A model generated the notes under the pieces. That model did no database searches and had not been told where the DNA came from. It worked only from the letters and a program-made list of their open reading frames with translations. This document shows, in pieces, positions 10,653 through 20,610 of a DNA stretch of 64,000 nt; within the stretch, counting starts at the first letter, position 1; every line of letters starts with the position of its first letter. The translations under genes and the position numbers were made by a program. The DNA comes from Camphora micrantha. Lineage: Eukaryota; Streptophyta; Magnoliopsida; Laurales; Lauraceae. The stretch spans positions 37,089,049 to 37,153,048 of the forward strand of contig QPKB01000001.1 in the NCBI GenBank assembly GCA_003546025.1, read 5' to 3'.

Positions 10653-12182
10653 TGTTGCGACCCTGGACTGGGTCCCTAAGCGGGTAGGCCTTATCCAGGA
10701 TTGGGACTAATGTAATGATGAATGATGATAACAGTCAAACTATGAATTTATTATAATAAAAAATGTATATGAGTCAAATAAAAGGTGCCGCTCGTATACG
10801 CGATTTCCCACAGGTGTCCGTGGTGAGGAAATAACAACAACATGAATATTTCTTTTAAGTGCGGAAGCATGTAACAAATCTAATTCATTCATTCATGTCC
10901 AAGATAGTATGATTGATAACATATTTATAACCAGTATCAAAATGAGCAATGATCATTAACTATACCAAAAGGTAAGTTAAAGTTTACATCAAGATTATTT
11001 AATTACATTTCTCAAAAATAGAGGCCAATAAAGGCCAATATAAAACAAAATATCAAATCCCCAAAAGAGTGGTTAGTCCCAACCCAAAATATTACGCAAC
11101 TCGGGCAACCGAATTTCTAAGCGACATCATCGGCGTGCCACTCAACTAGATGCTGCGGTTCTTCGACCACCTCCTTGTGCTCCTCCTCGGGGTAACCAAC
11201 AACGGGACCTGAGTACCAAAGCAAAGGGTCAAATACGACGGTTTGGCAGGTGGTTAAAAAGACATAACAATAATTGAAATTACCTTGGAAAACATTTGAA
11301 CTTGTTAAAACAATAACTTTCCACAAAACAAGAGAATCATTTATTCAAAACATATATGCAATATAAAACAAGTGAGGTATCCAAGGAAATCGGGAAACAA
11401 GCAATATGGCAACCACATGAAGCTAAGTCCTCTATGACCGAAGTGACATGTGCATATCGGGATGTTGACCTCAGTCACCAAGGTGAGGAGGTACAACAAA
11501 ATTTACATATACATATACATAGTAATACGGGACATGACCACGGTAGTGAACCGGGAAGCGGGAACCACAGTAGCAATTTCCGGCATCGGGACAAGACCAC
11601 AATAATTACCGGGTAGCGGGATCCAAACTGCAGCTAACGGAACGGGAGGTGGATCTCCAAGTAGGTGGATCAGACCAACAAGGTTATCCAAGCTTAGTGG
11701 TGCCGACTCATAGGTCAAATGACATAAAACAAAGCATGTACAAAATACATATGATGCACTTATATAAGCGGGCGGGACGGGGTGCTTGAAGACACAACAT
11801 CATTTCAAGCAGAAAGTGCAAATCGGGACTAGCAAAATGCTACAGTTGCAATTTCATTACTTTCGGGAATGATAAATCATAAGTCACGGATTTCGGGACA
11901 AGTATCGGGATTCAAAATCAGGTCAAGGTAAAAAAAGGTTCCGTATGTCAATTTCAATATAAATTGGTATTCCTTGAGTTTGGAGACATTCCAGGCTCTT
12001 TATACACCTTAGGAATTTTCAAAAGTTTAAATGAAAGCTTGTAATTCGGTTTCTCTTTTCAAATGAGTTCAAACAATGCTCATAAGTCTTCCCATCACAA
12101 TAGGGTTCCCAACAAATCTCTCTCAACCATCTAAACATTTCATGTATGCTCCTAGAATAGCCCCAGGTAAACAGTGTTCGGC

Positions 12183-12470
12183 GCTCAAGCGGACAAGATG
12201 TTTGCTCGAGCGACGAGCTCTCTGGAATGGTTTTCTAGGGAGGTTCGCTTGAAGGGTAATGGGTTCGCTCGAGCGAACATGTTAGCTCAAGCGAAAAATA
12301 AGTTCGCTCGAACTAACAAGATTATGTGAGAGCTCTGATATGGTTCTGGGAAAGTTCGCTCGAACGAAGTTTGGTTCGCTCGAGTGAACTGTCTACCGGA
12401 ACGAGAGGAATCCCTTTCTGGAGCGACCTGTCAGCTTTGCTCGAGTGGACTGTCCAGAAACTGATTCCAG
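12183..12470. repeat. Palindrome cluster, GTTCGCTCGAGCGAAC type
   Basis: Eight or more copies and variants of CGCTCGAGCG. The copy at 12263-12278 is a perfect 16-bp palindrome. It lies 1.3-1.6 kb from the LTR 5' end. Confidence 0.9.
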
Positions 12471-13267
12471 GACAGTTCTGCTCTTCTCATTTTCCTCTTC
12501 TTATAACACCTTTGAGCCTCATTCCTTCACCAAAAGAAAGGCTCAAAACCCCTTATAAACATCATCCAAAATCCACATCAATACCTCCATAACATCAATC
12601 AAAACATCTTCTTCTTCTCAACCACAAAAAGTAAAAGAAAACCCAAAATCACAAGAGTTCATTTATACTACAAGTAAGCAATAAATGAAGGGTCATCAAT
12701 GCAATATCTCATTTGTATGCATTTATTTCAAAATCATGTAAGTCAAAATAGCATGAAACATATAGTGAAATCATTAATGCATTTCATGAAAACCATTCAA
12801 AGTTCAAGACATCAAATCATTCAGTTGCCTCAAGGTCTCTAATCAGAAAATCAAGAACTAAACCCTCTCTCCAAGCCAAGCCCCAAAGCTACACAAAAAC
12901 CCCCAAAACAAACCCTAAAATGGGTCAAAACAAAGATCAAAAAGAAACAAGTTTCAATAAAGGAAATGGAGCTTCTCAAAGGCTTGAAGAACACATATGT
13001 ATGAGATGGGGAGGGTTTCTTACTTGAATGGTCTTCAAATGGGCAAGACTAGTTCAATGAGGATCTTGGAAACGGAGGTTTCCTCCAAAAATGGTGTCAA
13101 TGAAGAGCTCTCAAGATGGTGAAGAAGATGATGTCATCCATTCATCAAGTGGTGCAAGCTTGAAAGTGATTGAGGGAAGGAAAAGCTAGAGGAAGAAGAG
13201 AAAGGGAAAAAGCCGTAGTTCTTGGTGGTTTGTGCTGGAAAAAGGAGAAAGGAAGAGGATGGTCTCC

Positions 13268-13274
13268 TTATATA
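13268..13274 (-). promoter_or_regulatory. LTR TATA box
   Basis: The minus strand reads GCTATATAAGG. It lies 506 bases inside the LTR, the same offset as in the related LTRs. Confidence 0.65.
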
Positions 13275-13779
13275 GCAAGTGTGGAGTGTGCTCCACCACT
13301 AGAAATCTTGGAAGGCTAAAATCATGGCTATCGGGGCTTCAAATGAATTCGACGAAGTAGGAAAAGTTGTTCGTCGAAATTTCTAGTTTCCAAAAAGTAT
13401 ATGTTTCACGGGTTTTGAGAATATCAAACATTGGGTACATATTTAGTGTAAAAAGACTGTTTTGCCCTTGAAGCTAGGAAAGTCAGGTTTTGGGATTCGA
13501 GACGGGAACGGGATCAACATGAAAGTTGTAGAGATTAACGAGATAAGAAAAACGGGATAAAAACATAAATCAATGGAATCTCGAGTAACCCCCCAAGTAA
13601 ACGCATAGTCATAAAAGGAACCCTCAAAGGGCCCCACTAATCACAAAGGCACTCAAAATTCCCCAAAGCTATAACAGAGCTATTCTAAACCCAACTAAAT
13701 CAAGATCCACTAAACACGCTTAGAACTAAAACACAACTTAAATAATACTTATCGAGGTCTCTCGAGTCGGGGTCTTAAA

Positions 13780-13792
13780 TCCTCCACCCCTT
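13780..13792 (-). other. Polypurine tract of the minus-strand chromovirus
   Basis: The minus strand reads AAGGGGTGGAGGA directly before the LTR start. This sets the element's orientation and the inner edge of the 3' LTR. Confidence 0.8.
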
Positions 13793-14664
13793 GGAATATT
13801 TGGTCCTCCAAATAAAATAAAACTCACCTCAGGTAGTAGAGCTGGATACTTCTTTTGCACTTGGTCTCGTAATTTTCATGTTGCCTCTTCTGGTCCATGA
13901 TTCTCTCAAAGTACTTTTACCCACCGAATAGTCCGTGTCCTCAATTCTTGTTCCTTTGTATCGATGATCTGAATAGGCTTCTCGACATATGTAGCATCTT
14001 CTCTGATTTCCAATGGTTCATGCCGGAGTACATGTGAAGGATCGGGAACATACTTCTTCAACATAGACACATGGAAAACATTGTGCACACCCAAAAGCTT
14101 AGGTGGTAAGGCTAATTTATAAGCCACGTCACCAATCTTGCTCACAGTGTCGTAAGGTCCAATGTATCTCCGTGATAGCTTGCCTTTCTGCCCAAATCTC
14201 AATGTTCCCCTAGTAGGTGACACCTTCAAGAAAACTTTATCTCCTTCTTTGAACTGTAGATCCCTTCTGTGAGAATCTACATAACTCTTCTATCTACTCT
14301 GGGCTACTTTCAAACGTTCTTGAATCTGTTTGACTTTGTCACTGGTTTCACTCACTATGGTTGGTCCATGGAAATTACAGGTACCAACTTCTTCTCAACA
14401 AATAGGTGTCCTACACCTTTTGCCATATAATGCCTCAAAAGGCGACATCCCAATGCTCGAGTTGTAGCTACTGTTGTAAGCAAACTCACACAAAGGTAGG
14501 GTTTCATCCCATTGGGTCTTGAAGTCTAACACACAAGCACAAAGCATATCCGCAAGAGTCTGAATGGTTCTCTCTAACTGGCCATTTGTCTGAGGGTGAT
14601 AAGTTATACTGAACTGTAGCCTTGTACCCATGGATTCATGCAATGCCTTCCAAAGCCTCGAGAC
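13793..14664 (-). pseudogene. Chromovirus integrase C-terminal half with chromodomain-like end
   Basis: The minus strand encodes the last part of the integrase core (YHPQTNGQLERTIQ near 14590, with the catalytic glutamate; FEALYG near 14430), the GPY/F-type module (RRYIGPYDTVSKIGDVAYKL near 14180-14110) and a C-terminal segment around 13970-13850 (VEKPIQIIDTKE, then VKVL and EEAT) like the chromodomain of Tekay/Del elements. That module is thought to steer insertion to methylated-histone heterochromatin. A TGA replaces an expected tryptophan near 13911, and frame breaks lie near 14240-14390. The front of the core continues at 19663 after the copia-like insertion. Confidence 0.88.
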
Positions 14665-14927
14665 GAATATGAAAAGTCCTAGATCCTAACCCTAGAGGGG
14701 CGGTGAATAGGGTGAGCTACAAATTAGTGACCAATTATGACAAACTTTAACTTCTTTAAAATTAACTAGTCACAAGTGATGATTATGAAATTAAATGCGG
14801 AAGCTAAAAAAAAAAAAAAAATCACCACAAAGCATGCACCATTACACAAGGATTTATAGTAGTTTGGCCTTAATGCCTACATCCACTACCGGTTTGTGAT
14901 CCAACACCCCACCGGATTTCCACTATC

Positions 14928-15105
14928 TATGCTTTTCAGTAGGCTAAGCAATAACCTTTACATTATGCTTTCTAAGGCTAAGCAATAACCTCTACAATGA
15001 TGTTTTTCTAGGCTAAACAACAACCTATCAAAGTGCTTTTCTAGGCTAAGCAATAACCTCTACACTATGCTTTTCTTAGGCTAAGCAATAACCTTTACAA
15101 GAAGA
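14928..15105. repeat. 34-bp tandem repeat, five units
   Basis: The anchor AGGCTAAGCAATAACCT recurs near 14941, 14975, 15009, 15043 and 15078 with short T-rich spacers. Confidence 0.92.
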
Positions 15106-15851
15106 ATAATTTCTCTTAAAGTAGTGTCTACACAAACACTAAAAGAGATACGATTTAAGCTCAATTACAATGCCTCTAAAATAGGCGGATATGAAATTGA
15201 AAATCTAACTCACACAAATACTATATGAATGCAAAGGTGTACGCTCATGATGTGTGTGTGTGATAACTTCAATCAAGTTAAAAAGTAAGCTCAATCAATA
15301 TATGCTCAAAGCGTTTAAAAGTTTAAGGCACATAAAAAGTTTTGATTGAAGTTGTAAGACCCCGACCCGAGTGATCCCGATTAGTGCTTAGTTAGTTGCG
15401 TGTTAGTCTTGATTTGTCTTGTGGATTTGGTTTAGTGGTTTAGTATAGCTTTGGAATAGCTTTGGGGATTTTGAGTGCTTTGGTATTAGTGGGGCCCTTT
15501 GGGGGTTCCCTTGTTTATGGCTTTTTGTATGCTTGAGATTTTGTATTGGTTTTCGTGATTTGTATTTCATCCCGATTTACTTGTTTTATTATTGCCTTCA
15601 ACTTTCATGTTGATCCCGTTCCCGTTCGAAACCCCGAAACATGACTTTTCTAGCTCCAAGGGCAAAACAGTACTTTTACTCTAAATCTGTACCAAATTAG
15701 TGTTAATCCCGAAATCCGCGAAACATAAACTTTTTAGAAACTAGATATTTCGACGATCATTTCTTCCTTCTTCGTCGATTTCATCCGGAGCCCCGAAAAC
15801 CACTATTTCAGCCTTTCTAAGTTCTTGATGGTGGAGCCCACTTGTATGGCT

Positions 15852-15858
15852 TATAAAA
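15852..15858 (+). promoter_or_regulatory. LTR TATA box
   Basis: GGCTTATAAAAGAG, 500 bases into the solo LTR. This is the best-preserved TATA box among the Tekay LTRs here, and it implies a U3 of about 530 bases and a very long R-U5. Confidence 0.75.
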
Positions 15859-16544
15859 GAGAACCCTCTTCCTTCATTTTCTCTTTTCCAGCAACTCTAA
15901 CTGAGCCGAGGGTTTGGTTGCACTATTCTCTTCTTCTTCTTACTTCTCCATCATCAAGCACCTCCCAAGCTTGCACCATCATCTCAAGAGATTCCATAAT
16001 CTTCTTCTCCATTGCAAGGGCTCTCCATAGACACCATTTTGAAGGAAATCCCACCACTCCAAGACTCTCTTCTAGCTTGCATTGCTTCTTTGGAACACCA
16101 TTTGGTAAGCTCTCTTCCTAATCTCCTAGATTAGTATTCTTCTAGCCTTAGAGAAGCTACATTTTCTATATTGGAAGCTCTCTCTTCTTCTCCATTGTTT
16201 TGACCCATTTTAGGGTTTGTTTTAGGGGTTTTTGGTAGAGCTTGTTTCCTTGACTTGCAAGAGTGCTAGGAGCTATTTTTCAGGGATTTGGGACTTGAGG
16301 GAAGTGAATGTTTTGACATTTTTACTTTTGAAAGAGTTTTGGTAGAAATGCACTTAAGGTTTTACCTAAGGTTTTGATGCATTAATGACTTGTTTAGGTT
16401 GGAAATAAATGATCATATTCATGCTTGAAAGCTTGTTTTTAATCACATATGATATTGCTAATCAGGTGTGGAAACAATGTAGAAAAAGTTGGAAAAAGAG
16501 AATGAACCCCTGCACTGCTGTAACAGAACATGGGTTCTGTTACG

Positions 16545-16830
16545 CAGTGTACGCGGTCGATCGGTCAATGGCGCGGTCGACCGGCGACACTGGGACAGAC
16601 CCCCCCTGCAGAGCAACCTGCTGAACTGCGGGAGTCTCAGTTCTGCAGTGCACGCGGTCGACCGGCCTAGGGCGCGGTCGACCGGCGACACAGAGGTCAG
16701 GCTCTCTGGAGCCTGACCAAAACACTGTGCACAATTTGAAGTTACAACTCCCGGTCGACCTGGCCCATGGGCGGTCGACCGAGCCCCTGTGTACGCGGTC
16801 GACCGGCCATGGGCCAGGTCGACCGGCCCA
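16545..16830. repeat. Palindrome cluster, CGGTCGACCG type
   Basis: Repeated CGGTCGACCGG units interleaved with GGCCCATGGGC-type palindromes. It sits 1.2-1.5 kb into the LTR. The same block recurs at 28995-29295 and 54285-54565 in other LTRs. Confidence 0.9.
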
Positions 16831-19124
16831 ACTGAAAACATGCTGAAAAACTGACTTTTTACCCAATGCTAGATGGACTTTAAGTGGAACTTAGTGACCC
16901 TTTTGTGGACCCTTTTGACTTTTTTTGAGGATGGTTGAACCGACATTTCCCCACGGTTAATCCGGTTGTATCGGTACTTAATCTAGTTCAATCTTGAACG
17001 GTACGGAACGACGGGATATCCTTTCTTTGATCTAAACGCGAAATTGGGTTGCTTGGGTATCGCGAATCCGTTTTCCCTTCGACGAATGAGCAGGTTGTAC
17101 GGTACTACTAGATTAACGTCGTGCTTAGGTTCCCTTCTCAATTAGGTTTTGTTTAATTAAAATACGATTAGGGTTTGAATCCCTAAGGTGCATAAAGAGC
17201 CCGGAATGTCTCTAAACTCAAGGAGTACCAAGTGATCATCACAATAGACATACGGGGTCCTTATTCACTTGATTTATATCGAATCCCGATACTTGTCCCG
17301 AATTTCAAGAAATGTGATTTATCATTCCCGAAAACATTGGATTTGAAACTAGAGCTTTTGCTAGCCCCGACATGCACTTCCCGTTTGAAATGAATTAGTG
17401 CTTTTAAGCACCCCGTCCCGCCCGTTTATTAAAGTGCATTAAACATGATTTGTACATGACTTGTTTTACATGATTTGACCTATGAGTCGGCACCACTAAG
17501 CTTGGCTTTCCTTGCCGATTTGATCGACCGACTTGGAGACCCCTTCCCGTCCCGCCAGCTGCAGTCTTGGATCCCGCTACCCGGTTATTACCGTGGTCTT
17601 GTCCCGATACCCGGTTCGCTACCGTGGTCCCGTCCCGTATTGTATTATATATGTATATGTTACTTATGTTGCATCTCCTCACGTCGGTGACTGAGACAAC
17701 ATCCCGATATACTCTTGTCACTTCGGTGATAGAGGAATTAGCTATGTGTGGTTGCCATCTTGTCTGTTTTCCCGTTTCCTTGGTTACCTTACATGTTTTA
17801 TCTTGCATATGTATTTGGATAAATGTTTATCTTGTTTTATGAAACTAATGCTTTGACAGGTTTAAATGATTTTCAAGGTATTTTCTATATTGCTATGTCT
17901 TTTCATTCGTTTGCCAAACCGTCGTGTTTGACACTTGATTTTGGTGCTCAGGTCCCGTTGTTGGTCTCCCCGAGGAGGAGCTCGAGGTTGCGGTTGGCGA
18001 ACCGCAACGACTAGTTGAGTGGCACGCCGATGATGTCATCTAGACATTCGGGTGCTTGAGTTGCGTAACACATTTTGGGTTGTATCTGACCATTCTTTTG
18101 GGGAAACTTGATACTGTATTCATTGGCCTTTGTTGGCCTCTATTTTTGGGAACAATGTAATTAAACTACTTCGTTGTAAACCTTAACTTTATTTTGGGGT
18201 TATAGCTTTAATGATCATTGCTCATTTTGATACTAGTATGAGACTTGCGTTATTCTTGTATCTTGGACATGAATGTATGATATATAGATTTGCTACACGC
18301 TTCCGCACATAAAAGAAATATTCATGTCGATGTATTATCCTCACCGCGGACACCTGTGGGAAATCGCGTGTACGAGTGGCATCCTTCTTGATGGACTCGT
18401 ATACGTTTTGTTGGTTTGGTTTCAATAAATTGGAACAATCATACATCATATTACAACATCACATTAGCAGTCCCGATCCCGGATTAGGCCCGCCCTATTG
18501 TGGGGACCCGGTCCGGGGTCGCGACAGAAGTGAAATGCAAATCACATGTATGAATACAAACTTGTTGATGAAGTGAAAATCAAAAGCTCACAAGTTGTAT
18601 GAAACTAATTAACTCTAAACATGCGATGCATGTGCAATGTTGTTTTTAAAACCAAACTAATTTAACTAAGGTTCAAATGAATGAAAACAACAAATAAAGA
18701 TTCAACCAAGAAAATGAATCATGCTATAAAAGAAATCAAAGATTTTGGCTAAGCATGATTAAAGAAGATATTAAAACAAACTTGGTTTGAAATCAAGGTG
18801 AAAAATCCAATCCAACTTAGATGAAAGATTAAATGGAGAATGGATTCAACACATCACAGTTATCATGCTAAAATTCATTTACCAATAATTTAAACAAAGC
18901 ATATAACATATGATTAATAAAAGCAAAGCTTACTTAGAGATTTAACTTCATTGATCCAAGCTTTAGCTTTACTAATGACCCCTTGGTCTCTCTTGGTTCA
19001 TTCCACTTTTTCTTGTCTCTAAACTCCTCAAGAGTGGCTCTTAGTTCCTCTTTGATCCACACCTTTTACAAAGGAATGAACCTCATTTTATACTCAAAAA
19101 ATGAGTTCCTGCGAGTCCCCGGTC

Positions 19125-19280
19125 AACCTGGTAGACGGCTCGATCGACCTGGGCTTCAACGGTCAAAAATTTGACAGTCTGAAAAGAAGCCCAATGGCTC
19201 TTTTCCCCATCGACCTGCAGTGTGCTCGGTCGACCAGGTGCATGGGCTCGGTCGACCGAGCACACTGCAGGTCGACCCGG
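19125..19280. repeat. Palindrome cluster in the copia-like LTR, GGTCGACC type
   Basis: At least five GTCGAC/GATCGAC-centred units. A perfect 16-bp palindrome GCTCGGTCGACCGAGC lies at 19246-19261. It is outside the nested Tekay LTR, in the flanking copia-like LTR. Confidence 0.85.
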
Positions 19281-19662
19281 GCCCAAGGACCAAATTCCCC
19301 AAAAAAAACATATTACAAGGTAATTTCTTGTGGGGACTTTTGGGCCATTAAATCAAGCTTGAAATCATGATTTAAATAAAACTAAGATGATTAAAAACAT
19401 GAAACATAAAAAGCCTAAAATGATTTGAAAGATTTAAAACTCATAGGCTTGCTTGATTTTTAAAACTGCTTTTCAAAACTAATTGTATCCAAGTTTAAAA
19501 TCAAAACATGCATGAACAAAGATTTCTACAAGTCTTAAAAACAATGCATATGTAAATCAAGATTTCAAGATTTTCCAAATCAATACTTGTGTGAAAATTC
19601 AAATGATGCTAAAAAGAAAATGCATCAACTAAATTGCAATATACAAAATCCCTAACAGAATT

Positions 19663-20605
19663 TACTGTCTCTGTCAGACGTGATGGAAACTGGCTGACCA
19701 TGTCTGCTGACAATCTCATTGACAAACAACTCTACCAAAGATAGCATGTGCATCTTCTTTCCTATCCTCATCGGGATGCAATGAGCTGACTTGGTGAGAC
19801 GGTCCACAATGACCCAGATAACATCATTGCCCTTGCTGGTCCTTGGTAATCCCGAAATAAAGTCCATGGTGATGTGCTCCCATTTCCATTTTGGAATCTC
19901 TGACGGCTGTAATAACCCTGGAGGCTTCTAGTGCTCTGCCTTAATCAACTGACATGTCATACACCGAGAGACAAATGCTGCTATCTCTCTCTTCATATTG
20001 TTCCACCAAAATCTGCCCTTCAAGTTCCAGTACATCTTCGTGCTGCCTGGATGCATGGAATACCTCGTACTGTAAGCTTTTGTCATGATGTCGTTCCTCA
20101 ATTCTTCAATGTTTGGCAAAGACAAGCGGTCACAGTAGTACAATACTCCAACAATACAAAAATCAGGATGATCTATTATATGCTCTGAAACCTTGGCCAA
20201 CTCTGGATCTTGCAACTGACTATCCTTGATCTTCTGAATGAAGGAAGGCTTTGACACTGACATGTTAGCTAGCATTACACCCTTCTTCAGTGGTTGTAGG
20301 TCTATTCTCAACTCTTCAAATTGTTCAAAAATACAAGTGCCACTAAGATTTGCCAAGCCTACTGACTTCCTGCTCAAAGCATCAGTAACTACATTAGCTG
20401 TCCTCGGGTGATATTTGATTGGAAAATCATAATCCTTGATGTATTCCATCCATCTTCTTTGCCTCATACTTAACTCCTTCTGAGAAAACAAATACTGTAA
20501 GCTGCGATGGTCGGAGTGAACCTCAAATTTCTCTCCATAGAGGTAATGTCTCCACATTTTCAATGCAAACACAACCGCTGTTAACTCAAGATCATGGGTG
20601 GCATA
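19663..20605 (-). pseudogene. Chromovirus RNase H end, integrase zinc domain and core start
   Basis: Reading leftward from 20605: the end of RNase H (YATHDLELTAVVFALKMWRHYL, then HSDHRSLQYLFSQKE and VVTDALSRKS), the integrase zinc-binding region around 20100-19930 (HPGSTKMYWNLKGRFWW, then CMTCQ), and the start of the core with MDFISGLP near 19865 and ITSDRDSKF near 19670, giving two of the three catalytic aspartate/glutamate residues. A stop near 19930 follows the zinc domain. The frame runs up exactly to the solo LTR at 20611 on one side and the copia-like LTR at 19657 on the other. Confidence 0.9.
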
Positions 20606-20610
20606 GTTCT

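Larger units (their letters stand above)
10653..13779 (-). repeat. 3' LTR of the minus-strand chromovirus
   Basis: It spans 3127 bases between the boundary with Tat copy 1 and the polypurine tract. The plus strand starts TGTTGCGACCCTGG and ends CTCGAGTCGGGGTCTTAAA, the last bases mutated from the usual CTCACA. It holds a palindrome cluster at 12183-12470, a splice-donor-like GTAAG at 13023 and an acceptor-like TTGGTACTCAG at 11210 (minus strand). Confidence 0.9.
15353..18526 (+). mobile_element. Tekay-like solo LTR (TSD GAAGT)
   Basis: A 3174-base LTR with TGTAAGACCCCGACCC at the start and GGTCCGGGGTCGCGACA at the end, flanked by GAAGT at 15348-15352 and 18527-18531. There is no internal region, so it is a solo LTR left by LTR-LTR recombination. 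It carries a TATA box at +500, a donor CATTTG|GTAAGC at 16105, a palindrome cluster at 16545-16830 and an acceptor-like GGTGCTCAG near 17951. Confidence 0.92.
14670..19657 (-). mobile_element. Copia-like solo LTR, interrupted
   Basis: The ends are TGAAAAGTCC and CCCTAACA (TG...CA), flanked by GAATA (14665-14669) and GAATT (19658-19662), a 5-bp duplication with one mismatch. It splits the integrase frame between its second catalytic aspartate and the following segment. Without the nested LTR (15353-18526) it is about 1.8 kb. The end reading CCTATTCACC...CCTCTAGGG on the minus strand resembles copia LTR ends, hence the orientation and class; both are tentative. It holds no gene, a 34-bp tandem array and a palindrome cluster at 19125-19280. 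Confidence 0.7.

Noticed and set aside
12183..12470. CRISPR-like or bacterial operator array
   Set aside because: Units are variable palindromes with irregular spacing inside a plant LTR.
15353..18526. DNA transposon with terminal inverted repeats
   Set aside because: The inverted ends exist, but TG...CA ends, 5-bp duplications, a TATA at +500 and a related copy with a primer-binding site (35891-39020) show it is an LTR.
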